A stretch of 64,000 bases of DNA from Phaeodactylum tricornutum CCAP 1055/1. Lineage: Eukaryota > Bacillariophyta > Bacillariophyceae > Surirellales > Neidiaceae. The stretch lies in assembly GCF_000150955.2 (NCBI RefSeq), contig NC_011672.1, positions 1,232,433-1,296,432 on the forward strand, given 5' to 3'. Position numbers and translations under genes: made by a program. The notes under the pieces are model-generated. The model worked only from the letters and a program-made list of their open reading frames with translations, searched no databases and was not told the origin of the DNA. This document shows positions 51,144 through 61,328 of this stretch, in pieces; positions within the stretch are counted from its first letter, which is position 1, and each line of letters begins with the position of its first letter.

Positions 51144-52259
51144 TTATTTAGCTGCTTCAACGACAGTCTTGATGGCTTCCAGATTCTTAAGCTCGTCCGG
51201 AATATAGTACTTTTCGTAAATCAGAGGAAATGGCGTATCGTACCCGCACACACGCTTAATGGGTGCTTCCAAATTCCAAAAGCACCGATCGGCAACAGTC
51301 GCCGCAACCTCGGCCCCAAAGCCACAAGTTATGGGAGCCTCGTGGCTTACGACAAGCTTCCCGGTCTTGCTTACCGACGCGGCAACCGTCTCAAAGTCCC
51401 AGGGTAAGATGCTTTGTAGATCAATCAATTCGCAGTCAATCCCGAGCTCGGCAGCCAGTGCACAGGCCTTTGCCAAAACGCGAAGTTGGCCACCCCAACC
51501 CACAACTGTTACGTCCTCACCGGGTCTCAGAATCTCTGCCTTTCCCAATTCAATTTCGTAATCACCCACGGGTACATCTTCCACCGCCGCTCGATACAGA
51601 GCCTTGGGCTCCAAAAATACGACGGGGTCTCTGGAACGAATTGATGCCAGCAGCAATCCCTTGGCCGCTTTGGGCCCCCGTGGCATGACGACACGAATCC
51701 CAGGCGTGTGCGCCAAATACGCTTCAGGTGATTGACTATGGTAGTGTCCTCCGTGACCGACTGCCCCACAGGGAGCACGAAGCGTAACACCTCCCGCGTT
51801 CCACTGGTTTCCGGAGCGGTAACGGAATTTGGCGAGTTCGTTGACGATTTGGTCAAAGGCTGGAAAGATGTAATCGGCGAACTGTATTTCACCGATTGCA
51901 GTACCGCCTGTTGCGGCGTAGCCAACAGCGAAGCCAGCGATGCCGTTTTCGGAAAGCGGTGTATTGAAGACGCGGTCCGCCCCAAATTCCTCGCGTAAAT
52001 TGTGGCTGCAGCGAAAGACCCCACCGAAGGCGACATCTTCGCCAAACACAATTGCTGTCTCGTCCGTTCGAAGTGCTACGCGCATGGCGTCGTTGACAGC
52101 CGTGAAGAGATTCATTCGTGTCGTCGAAGGATTCTGACCAGATTCTTCGTGCCGATCCAGCGCAGACGCAAGTGTCGATTGCCACCGACAACGCCTCCAA
52201 AACGACAGATCAATCCATTTTCGTCGAATGCTTCCCGTGAGAATCCTAGACACCATCAT
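51144..52259 (-). CDS. BCKDHB: Branched-chain 2-oxoacid dehydrogenase E1 beta subunit
   Basis: The E1-beta subunit works with E1-alpha and thiamine diphosphate to decarboxylate branched-chain keto acids in mitochondria. The product from the ATG at 52259 has 371 residues. A basic presequence with [17 protein letters not shown] is typical of mitochondria. The mature part has [41 protein letters not shown], then [36 protein letters not shown], and the C-terminal [16 protein letters not shown], all close to the human subunit. The length fits. There is no intron. The alternative start at 52322 uses a non-ATG codon and is rejected. Confidence 0.95.
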   Translation of the reverse strand: MMVSRILTGSIRRKWIDLSFWRRCRWQSTLASALDRHEESGQNPSTTRMNLFTAVNDAMRVALRTDETAIVFGEDVAFGGVFRCSHNLREEFGADRVFNTPLSENGIAGFAVGYAATGGTAIGEIQFADYIFPAFDQIVNELAKFRYRSGNQWNAGGVTLRAPCGAVGHGGHYHSQSPEAYLAHTPGIRVVMPRGPKAAKGLLLASIRSRDPVVFLEPKALYRAAVEDVPVGDYEIELGKAEILRPGEDVTVVGWGGQLRVLAKACALAAELGIDCELIDLQSILPWDFETVAASVSKTGKLVVSHEAPITCGFGAEVAATVADRCFWNLEAPIKRVCGYDTPFPLIYEKYYIPDELKNLEAIKTVVEAAK

Positions 52260-53444
52260 TGCTTCATTCCATTTACACGGACGCAGCGACCTATGTAAGC
52301 AACCCACTGTCAGCACAACCAATCTTCAAGAATCAACTGTAAAGTAACTGAGAGAGGATGCCGTTCTCCAAAGGGCAATCATTGACAGAGCATGTCCATT
52401 CGGTCGCGAGATCTCTGTAAGTGACTGATGGTGGGCTTCTTTTCCAGAATCGAAGACAGAATTTCTCAAAGACCCCGTAGAAATATGATGGTAGTAGCGC
52501 GATGAATATCAAGTTTCGTAATTGAATATTTAAACTTACAATTGACAGTAAATCATAATTTGTCCATTCCCTGTCAGGAGCTATTCCGGTTTCATGTACA
52601 TTCTCGGTTTGATAACACTACGGATGAGAAACGTGAGACTTCGTCGCGGTTTCTCATCGTAAATGTTATCCTGGAATCCAAATAGGTAGTTGCTCTGCAA
52701 ACCAAGCCCTCACGACCTACTTTCTAGCTAGAGACCTTAACAGATAACACCGTATTCAACTTCAAAACTGACTGGTCAGGTCACTGTCAACTACGGTACT
52801 GGCACATAGTACCTCGATATTGGCAATTGTGATTGCACATAGAATCGGCCTAACAGATAAAGCGGAATAGTGTTTGTCGAAACTGACAATGAAATCGAAG
52901 AATTCAACAGCGCTGAAGAACCGCGATTGGATTCTGGTCTGAGAGCGGTCTTGAAGTATTTACAATCGTGAGTTTAATAGTAATAAAGTTAGTTGTCCAG
53001 TACCGTAATCCAATGTCCGCGATATCAAATGAACTGGTAGCAAAGCAGCAATACCTAACTGTAAATTCTTCCGATACACACTGTTTACCATCCCATAGAA
53101 TGCATTTATACGTTGGTCATTTCAAATGCCAGTTTTAAATTGTTTAAAGGAAAATATTTCTTCTCCCTATGTATCAAATTCAAAATCCGAACTCGCTAGG
53201 TTTCCAAAGAACAGGTCATTCACTCTGGTCGGAAACCACGATTAAACCGGTACTGACTCTAGCGAACCCAGATATCGAGGCTATTCGTAAAGGACTTCCA
53301 GTGAAGCAATCATGATTATGTTCCTACGGTTCTTGTCTTCTGGAAATCATAGTGATGCAAAAACCCGTCTCACAATCTCTTTGTCCCGACAAACCTCAAC
53401 ACAAGAACGAAGCCTAAAATATCTCACAGTCACCTGCCTTTCTC
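52260..53444. other. Intergenic region with hairpin and motif copies
   Basis: The 1.2-kb stretch between two divergent genes has AACTGTAA copies at 52335-52342 and 53057-53064, TCACAGTC at 53424-53431 (14 bp before the M6 ATG), and a 60-bp imperfect hairpin at 52611-52670. No coding gene is seen. Confidence 0.5.
52611..52670. repeat. Imperfect inverted repeat of 60 bp
   Basis: The arms GATAACA...GATGAGAAAC and GTTTCTCATC...TGTTATC pair with a short bulge and a loop of about 15 bases. It could be a structured RNA, a regulatory site or a remnant of a small transposon. Confidence 0.6.
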
Positions 53445-56400
53445 ATGAAGTTTCCTTCGCAACTCGGAGCCACGGTCGCTTTCGTCGTCGTTGCCGCAAC
53501 GACAACTAAAACGGTGTCGGGCAATCTAGCCTCGCCGTTCCCTTTCGAAGAAACCAACGCTGATGGAACCCCCACAGGTGAGATGTACATCCACGGAGGA
53601 CCTGGCGAAAGCTGGTTCGAAGACAAGCAGGGATTCACTATTTGTCCAGTGGATGAGCAGCCAACTAGACGTAGTCGACGTTTTCTTGGTGTCTTGGACT
53701 GGTTCACTGGTGGGACAAGCGAGGAAGATTTAGCCTCTTCTGATCCAGAAAGGACCTTCTACTACTGCGACCAGGACGAGAACGGCAACGCGGTACCCAG
53801 AACGGATCTGAAAGTGGGTGAGAGCGATCCCCAAGCCTCTGGCCTCCCCGCACATATTGAAATAACGAGCGATCAGCTCGAAGCGCAATGTGGGCCTTAC
53901 TGTCAGTTGGACGAAAACGGTCGCCGCTTGGGTGAAGAAGAGATCGATGGCAGCCATCGCAAGCTCCAGGGAACTTTGAAGAACCTCGTGGTCCTTATGC
54001 GGTTCAGCGATCACGCTACTCGGGATCTTCCGTCGGTGGGTGAAGTGGACGACCTGATGAGTGCCGATAGTCCCACCACGTCCTGTCCTACTGGTAGTGT
54101 AAAGCAGGTGTTCTTGGAGAACAGCAATGGTCGATTGATTCTCGATTCCACCGTCTACCAATGGGTGACCCTCGACCCCTTATACACGGAGATATACTGT
54201 GCCAATGGACGGTCCGGTCTTGACGCACGCGTCCACGAATGCATTGCGAACGCACTGGACCAGGTTGAAGCTGGTGGATTGGACTTCCGTGACTTCGATC
54301 AGGACAGCGACGGCAGAATCGATGCCATTACCTTTCTGCACTCGGGCTATGGGGCAGAATGTAAGTTTCGAAAATAGAAAATACGGCAGTCGCATGAGAT
54401 GATAGTGCTCTCCTATAAATATCTGACAATCTCTTCTTCTGAACCCTTAGGGAATGGAGCTCCTAATCGCATCTGGTCGCACAAGTGGGTGCTATACTCC
54501 ATCAACGACGGTGGCGGGAGTGGCTGGACGTCTAACACGGGTGTGAGCGTGTACACCTACCACATCAGCCCGTCTCTGTGGGGCACTAGTGGCAATGCAA
54601 TTGGTCGCATCGGAGTCATTGGTACGTAGCGTAACGGCACCACACAAGGAGAACTGGCGCTCTGTGGTAGTCGCGCTTCGACTTTTGCCCCGAGTAACTT
54701 CCTGTTGGGACGAACTCACACATTTCTCAATCACTCTGTCTTTGCAGCTCATGAAACCGGCCATTTTCTGGGACTACCTGATCTCTACGACACCGATGGA
54801 GGCGGACAAGGGCTAAACTCCTGGAGTCTGATGGCCAACAGTTGGGGATTTGACGGGTCGCAGCTGTACCCGCCTCTCATGGATCCTTGGTGTAAAATCC
54901 AGCTAGGTTGGGTCACTCCCACAGTCTTGACGGAAACCTCTCGAAGTATCGAGATTAAACCTTCTTATACCGAGGACGACTACTATGTCATCCAAAAGGG
55001 TTTCCCACAGGGAGAGTATCTCGTGATTGAGAATCGTCGCAGGGTGGGATACGACAGCCAGATTCCCAGGGTAGGTTTATGTTTTGTTTTGTTTTCCAAT
55101 GGGCCATAATGCTGACTGTTGAGTCGACGTGAATTCTTACCTGTTATCCTGTCATGCCTTGCCTTGCTCTTTGACTGTGAATGTCGTTTGATTGTAGGAG
55201 GGACTTATGATCTACCACATTGACGACAGTGCTAGTTTCAATCGAGAGGGCTTCCCAGGCCAATTTAATTGGCCTCAAAACGGAAACCACTACAGAGTAG
55301 CGCTCTTGCAAGCTGACGGGGCCTACAATTTGGAACGAGGACGCGGTGGAGATAGTGGTGATGTGTTCCACGGCGGGAGCGGCGGCGTTTCGTCCCTTGG
55401 CCCTGGTCCGAATGTCTATCCAAACACTGATAGTTACAAATTTGGTAACATTGTTCAAACTCGAGTCACCATTGAGAATATAAGTCCGGCCGGCGAGATG
55501 ATGACTTTTGATTTCCTGGACGGCGACGATGTGGTAGAGGGCGCTCCGACCCAAGCACCCACAACAGAAGGCCCGCACGAAATTAGTGTTAGAGTGACGC
55601 ACGATAGATATCCCGAAGAAACGTCCTGGAACCTAGTAAACGTGGCTGGAGGAGGCGTACTTGCTCGTCAGAATGCAGGCGAAGTCACAACCGACAATAC
55701 GGTTGTTGTAGAGACAATTCGAGTTTACCCCGGCACCTTTCGGTTCGACATATCGGATGTGTACAACGATGGCATTTGCTGCACCTATGGAATAGGGTCT
55801 TTCGAGATCAAGGTTGATGGTATGGTTGTTTATGCTTCTGACGGGTCGTTTGGTCAGTCTGATAGTACCACGTTCGAAGTCGGTGGCGTCATCATCGATA
55901 CGTCCGCACCAACGGGACAATCCAGTCCTGCGCCCACGCCGATTCCGACTGTACAACCCACAGGGCCGCCCACTGTTTTTCCTACAGTTTCGCCTAGCAC
56001 GAGTCCCACCTTCCCTGCTCCAACAGCTCCACCGACTGTGACGCCAACGGATAAGCCTACCACTCTTGCTCCGACAAACGCTCCAACCAGTCAGCCTTCA
56101 AGTGTTTTCACGGATGCTCCAGTACCGACATCGACCGCTACGCCAGTCTCGACTTCAAGCGCTGCACCTACAACTGTTTCAACAATGTCACCATCCGCAG
56201 AAGAAACAAGCACTGAAGAATTACACCTAGTTGAGATTGAAGTCATCCACGACAATTATCCTCGGGAAACATCCTGGACGTTTACAGAATCGAATGGTTC
56301 CAATGAAATTCTTGCATCCCAAGCAAGGAATTCTGTGGTCACAAACGGGCACGTTGCAAACGTAGCTCTGCTGGTTTCGTCAGGAGAATATCTTTTTGAG

Positions 56401-56874
56401 ATCAAGGATTCTGCCTGGGACGGTATCTGTTGTGCATGGGGAAATGGTAGCTACACAGTGAAGGTGGATGGTACCGTTGTCTCTACAGGAGGTGAATTTG
56501 GATCCTCAAAGATTGAAAGTGTCAGTGTCGGCTCCTTGGAACCACCAACCACCGATTTGACTACCGTAAAGATTCAAGTGAAGCACGACAACTACGCAAG
56601 CGAAACTGGTTGGGAACTGCTAAATGCAGCAACCAATGCTGTGTTGGCTAGGCAACTGAAAGGTACCGTTTTTAATCGCGGGCAAATCATTACGAAGACG
56701 GTATTGGTCCCTGCTGGAGACTACACTTTTCATATTACGGATTCCTTCAGCGATGGCATTTGCTGCTCCTATGGCGAAGGCCTTTACGAAGTGACTGTTG
56801 GCAACACCGTTGTCGCAAGTGGTGGCGATTTTGGAGCCGAAAGCTTTGACAGCTTCACGGTAGATGGTCCTTAG
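53445..56874 (+). CDS. Secreted M6-type (immune inhibitor A-like) metallopeptidase with repeated C-terminal domains
   Basis: Four exons (53445-54360, 54451-54621, 54748-55070, 55198-56874) give 1028 residues; introns are 90, 126 and 127 bp. A signal peptide (MKFPSQLGATVAFVVVAATT) starts the protein. The zinc site HETGHFLGLPD at about 364 fits HExxHxxGxxD of the M6 family and is reconstituted by the intron 2 splice; LVVLMRF, HSGYGAEWNGAPN and IWSHKW precede it. After the catalytic part (to about 590) come three copies of a domain of about 105 residues, each with HD[RN]Y..E[TS].W, G[TE][FY].F.I.D and DGICC.[YW]G. A Thr/Pro-rich linker of about 110 residues separates copy 1 from copies 2 and 3. 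Such extracellular proteases process proteins outside the cell or in its wall; the repeats may bind the wall or other surface polymers, which is inference. Confidence 0.88.
55924..56215 (+). repeat. Thr/Pro/Ser-rich linker coding repeats
   Basis: Short degenerate units of the type P-T-x-x-P-T-x-x-P code for the extended linker between repeat domains 1 and 2 of the metallopeptidase. Such linkers are usually O-glycosylated. Confidence 0.75.
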
Positions 56875-57164
56875 GTTGGTAGAGAAGCATGCTGTCTGTC
56901 TTCTTTTTTGCGCAAACAATCAAATGCTGCGATACTAAGTGTAACCTCTACGTAACGATTTGTTGCATTTGTATTATCGGTTTGAATAAGTGTACAGATG
57001 CATCTTGCTTGCTGTATGGCATCGTTCAAAAAGATCGCTAACAATGACGCTGTAGGTGTCTTGACGACCAATGAAAGTTCAAGCCATACTTTTTATTTTT
57101 CGGAGCAAGGCTTTGGTCCTGATACAATGCAAACAAAAGAGGAAATTCACTAATGTAAAGGGGG

Positions 57165-57295
57165 ATGGGAAAAGGTGAAAAACTCCCAAAAGGGAACGGA
57201 ACGTGTTCAGTCTAAATAGCATCATTTGGCGCTTGTATTTCAATAAGTATTCAAACTATTTAGAGAAATCAGCAAAAATTTGTGCCGGATGCCGA
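57165..57295 (+). repeat. Left terminal inverted repeat
   Basis: This arm pairs with the region 59247-59378. It is AT-rich and holds no frame. Confidence 0.75.
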
Positions 57296-57356
57296 CTTTT
57301 CCCGCCAAGATATTTATTGCAGGGTCTCCGATGAGCCAATGAGAGATCTCAGGGTA

Positions 57357-57414
57357 ACCCGCTTTTTGGTAGCAGGCCTCTCTGGACCCGCTTTTTGGTA
57401 GCAGGCCTCTCTGG
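57357..57414. repeat. Exact 29-bp tandem duplication
   Basis: Two adjacent identical 29-bp units (57357-57385 and 57386-57414) begin ACCCGCTTTTTGG and end CCTCTCTGG, just inside the left end of the element. Confidence 0.9.
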
Positions 57415-59246
57415 GAACTTTGGACGACAATCTGGAAGGCTGCAATGACAGCTACTATGGATTGGTTGGTCCTGGACCGTTGACGGGGTTGTAACGGAAG
57501 CGTTCTCATCTTAGGGCGTTTCTTCTGGTTCTTGCGTCATCAAGCTTTGTTGGAGGGTTACAAACAATTTTAATGGGTTTTGGATGGGAGTGGAGTCTTG
57601 TTGTTGTCATTGTTGTCATCGTTCTCGGTCTTGTACCTGTCCCTGGTCTTGATGCTGTTGGTGGTGTAGTCAGCACCACCGACGCAATTGTACTCGTCTT
57701 TGTTGTCGGAAAAGAGTGCAACCACGGGAGTGCCAAACAATTAACGTACCTTGCACACATACGACGGCGCGATTGCTGGAGGTCAGACAACGTTGTGGTG
57801 GTTGTCAGAGAAATTTTGGGTTGCTGGTTCTAGGTCAGAATCTCTTCCAGACGCCAAGCGGCGTCCTCTTCCATTATTCCCGCACCGGAAGTGTTGGTCG
57901 CCAATCGGAGTCGGCGGAAGACGGCCATTTCGAGAGCGTTCTTGTCCACCAAGTCTTGCTTGTTGTGGTCCTCGAGAAAGCTGACACTGGCGTTACCGAC
58001 ATTTCCAAAACCATTGCCGTCAGTATGGCTGCGGCCAAAGTAAAATTGGGACGGGTCCATTCCGAGTATCCACCGTGCGGATTTGAGGCTTTGGGTTGAG
58101 CGGAGGATGATTTGATGGTGGCAATTCGGGACTTGCTGACAACCTTGGAGGCCCGACGCCGGATTTGGAGCGATGTTTGCGCTTAACCATATTGCTGTCA
58201 TATTAGCATGCGGACAATCCACGGCGGTGGAATGCGCAAAACACACAGAACAGGTTGTATGGCGAACCACATGTCATAGCACCCATGCCATCAAGACAGT
58301 TTGTAAAGATCGCGCCGAAAGTCGTCGCAAAAGCCGAGAATCATTTTGTGCATACCCCAGGCATTTTGCCAGGGACAGCAGAGATGACAATGTTGTTGAC
58401 GGCGGTATTGGGTTTGCTCCTTTGGATACAAATGCAGCGGTTGAAAAAGTTTTGAGCTTCGGGCACCGTAATTCAAAAAATAATGTTGTAGAAATGGATG
58501 TAAATTTATTAAAAGCCACATTGCATACATTTTAGTTTTGTTCTGAGCATATGGCATTGCCTTCTATCTGTTATTCAAATATCTTTATTCAGTCCTTGGT
58601 TTCGGACATGTTTGCTGCCTGTGACCAGGTCCTCCAAAGGCTCTGCATGTGATGGGGTTAGCTGCAGTTGACTCATACCTATGTTTCTTTGGCCTTCCTG
58701 ATCAACCTTGTGCTCTGCTGGTAAGACTTAGCTTCCCCAACAGCGAAATTGATGGAATTGGCAAAGAGTACATTTCAGCATGTGTTTGGAATGGAACACA
58801 TAGTCATACCATTTCTAGTCATTTGGTGTTAGTTAGGCATAGATAATCAGAGCAGTAGCTTGGAAATAGGGTTGTCTATACTCCTCCTTGTACTTGCATG
58901 GGCATTGAATCTGGGAGGCTCCCCCATTTGCCTGAACATCTACTGTAGACCAAGCACAAACTGTTTTTAAGTGTGAAACGTGTGCTTTCATTGAGTCCCT
59001 TCATGGTGAGTAACGGAAACAGGACGTTGCATGGCAAATTCCATGCATTTGATGTGGTGTACTAGTGCAAATTCTGTAAGCCTATACCTCATTTCAAACC
59101 ATTTCTTGAACATCTCCCTGCCCTCGAAGCTTTTTCCAATTGTCCATCTAGAGAGACCAACAAGTAGATCAAGGATTGGCTGATGCCGTAGATGTTGAAT
59201 GATACTATTCATTTGCTGTGCTGCTTCCCGTAGCTTTCGGCAATGG

Positions 59247-59378
59247 TTGGCATCCGGCACAAATGTTTTGGCGTTTCGTCTAAATAGTTTGAATACTTAT
59301 TGAAATACGAGCGCCAAATGATGCTACTTGGACTGAACACGTTCTGTCCCCTTTTGGGAGGTTTTCACGTTTTCCCAT
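59247..59378 (-). repeat. Right terminal inverted repeat
   Basis: This is the reverse-oriented copy of 57165-57295, differing by scattered substitutions and short insertions. Confidence 0.75.
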
Positions 59379-60248
59379 TAGAAAAACCCTACGACAAGCG
59401 TATCGGGGTTCGTTATCCCTTTATCTTGGGTTTATGCTTGTAAGTCTTTGTTTTACGTCTTTTTATCGTATCTACAATCCTTTGGTCCCACAGACACGTT
59501 TTAGCTTGTTATCGTTGCAGTTTTCTAGTTTATCAGACCCATAGTTCTAAGCTGAGGTAACGGGATCAAAGGTAGGGTGATTTGTTGTGAGTTGAGTGTT
59601 TGAAGTGATTGCCAAGTCCGATAGTGCCTGGGGAGGTAAAGCTAAAATACCTGGCTCTTCATGTCGTTGTTGAGTCGCCGAAGCCTGCAGAGGCCTGGAA
59701 TATACTGCCAGTTTCTCTTTATGGTCCATGTGGTAGACATGTTGATTGGTAACTGGGTTTCGTATCCGTCTAACGGTCTGAAACGAGGCAAAATCTCCAT
59801 GGTGGGACGCTTCCATGGATCTCTTCATCTACCAAAGAAGGTGCATTGCACAAGAATTTATTGTTTGCTAAAAGCTCGGATCCAAGCTTCATCCATGTGT
59901 GGATGATAAGTAGTTTGTTTGTATGGAACATTTACTTATACAGCAACAATTATCGGACTTGTACCAAACGGTAATTGTGGATCCTCCACTCTGATAGATA
60001 TCAGCCAAATATCTTGTATTATGGGTTGCGACATGAAAATGGTGTTCGTCGCGTTTTATTGAAATGGTTCCCAAACGGTATTCAATATCGATATCACTTA
60101 TATGGTATTTATGTGGTGTTCACATGTGATATTATCAGTGATCAATAATTCTCGTGTTCACGTGGTGCAGAAAGAACACTGAATGTTGTCAAACCAGCTT
60201 ACAACGTTTTATGAAATTTAAGACAGGTGAAGAAGAAGAAAATTGACC
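59379..60248. other. Probable 5' part of the copia element, including a putative LTR
   Basis: The region lies between the inverted-repeat element and the gag start. It should contain the 5' LTR and leader of the copia element, but the 3' LTR is outside the window, so the boundaries cannot be set. A minus-strand frame at 59547-59828 has no recognised content. Confidence 0.4.
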
Positions 60249-61292
60249 ATGGCAGCTGCTTTAGCTCAAGCTCGAAATGCTTTACAAGCAATCGGCATTG
60301 TTGATGTTGAGCAACGTGATGCTATCACGGATTCGATTACGTCTATGGATGTTTTCGAGATCGCAACGGATGATTTCATCAAGGATATGTGTAAGAACAT
60401 CTGTCGTCCCGGGGGTACGCTTCCGAATCCTAACGCAGAACAACCTGGAGCCCCGGCTATGATTCCTCGCAATGGTGTAGCAATTTCACCCACTGCAGAG
60501 GAGCGTCTTGTGTTGTTGGCATACTACGTTTGTCACCTCAAGCGCACTTCTCGGCCTTATCCGGCTCAGTTCAATGCGGCACGTATTTTCTCGATGATCG
60601 AGATCAAGAAGCGTGAGAAAGAAGACAAAGAGTTCGCGAAAGACCTTGTTGCTCCTGGACAAATTGAAGACCTGAAGAAGATCCGTGATGCCTTTGAAAA
60701 TATTGCGGAATATTTGCTCCAAATTCGAGGAACAACGGGAGTTCCATTGGCTTATGTCATTCGTGAGGACGAAGAAGCTCCTGAAGGTCCGGATAACGAC
60801 TATCAAGATGCGTTTGAAGAAATGATAGCGCAATGTCCTCATGAAGAAGAGTCCTATGCAGCAGATAATGCTCAAGTGTGGTCTATTATTCGCGTTTGTG
60901 CTCATGGTGGTCCTACTTGGAGCTGGGTGTCAGCTTATGCTCGAGCTTGTAATGGTCGTGCGGCTTGGTTTGCACTTCGGTCGCATTATTTGGGACCGAC
61001 TAATCAGTCGAAGATTATGACGCGTGCTGAAGGTGATCTTGAGTCAAAGTTTTACAACGGAGAGCGTCGTAACTTTACTTTTGAATGTTTTGCTGGGATT
61101 CATCAGCAAGCTCATACAGATCTGGAAGAGTTTGGAGAGCCATTGACAGAGGCTGCAAAAGTTCGGAAATTTTTGAAACGGATTCAGGCATCGTTTCTCA
61201 ATTCTGCAATTGCCACTGTTTGTGCTAACCCATCTTTGAAAAATGATTTTGAAGCCACAGTGAGTTTTCTCAGTGAGTTTATTGAAGAATAA
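60249..61292 (+). CDS. Copia gag-like protein
   Basis: The 347-residue frame is helical, with a capsid-like middle (GPTWSWVSAYARACNGRAAW and ALRSHYLGP, then FTFECFAGIHQQAHTDLEEF). It matches the layout of gag in diatom copia elements. There is no CCHC zinc knuckle; a Gly/Arg/Lys-rich segment encoded after the stop at 61290 (from about 61329) may serve for RNA binding. Gag and pol lie in the same reading frame, separated by two stops (TAA at 61290, TGA at 61326), so the original may have been a single polyprotein. The start ATG at 60249 is preferred over the TTG 6 bp upstream. Confidence 0.8.
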   Translation: MAAALAQARNALQAIGIVDVEQRDAITDSITSMDVFEIATDDFIKDMCKNICRPGGTLPNPNAEQPGAPAMIPRNGVAISPTAEERLVLLAYYVCHLKRTSRPYPAQFNAARIFSMIEIKKREKEDKEFAKDLVAPGQIEDLKKIRDAFENIAEYLLQIRGTTGVPLAYVIREDEEAPEGPDNDYQDAFEEMIAQCPHEEESYAADNAQVWSIIRVCAHGGPTWSWVSAYARACNGRAAWFALRSHYLGPTNQSKIMTRAEGDLESKFYNGERRNFTFECFAGIHQQAHTDLEEFGEPLTEAAKVRKFLKRIQASFLNSAIATVCANPSLKNDFEATVSFLSEFIEE

Positions 61293-61328
61293 AATCAAGC
61301 TCAGCTTCGGAATATTTTGTCAGGTTGA

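Larger units (their letters stand above)
57165..59378. mobile_element. DNA element with about 130-bp terminal inverted repeats
   Basis: The left end (57165-57295) and right end (59247-59378, reversed) match closely, with a few substitutions and small indels. Shared landmarks are ATGGGAAAA at the tips, AACGTGTTCAGT, GCATCATTTGGCGC, TATTTCAATAAGTATTC and TTTGTGCCGGATGCC. Long inverted termini of this size are typical of Mutator-like and foldback elements. I found no intact transposase; internal minus-strand frames (57506-57790, 57830-58270) are not recognisable, so the element looks non-autonomous or decayed. No target-site duplication is obvious at the tips. Confidence 0.75.

Noticed and set aside
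57573-58099. Plus-strand frames inside the inverted-repeat element
   Set aside because: Val/Leu-rich and Ser-rich translations with no domain; probable noise in a decayed element.
59547-59828. Minus-strand frame of 93 codons next to the copia element
   Set aside because: The composition looks protein-like, but there is no recognised family and the position suggests LTR or leader sequence.
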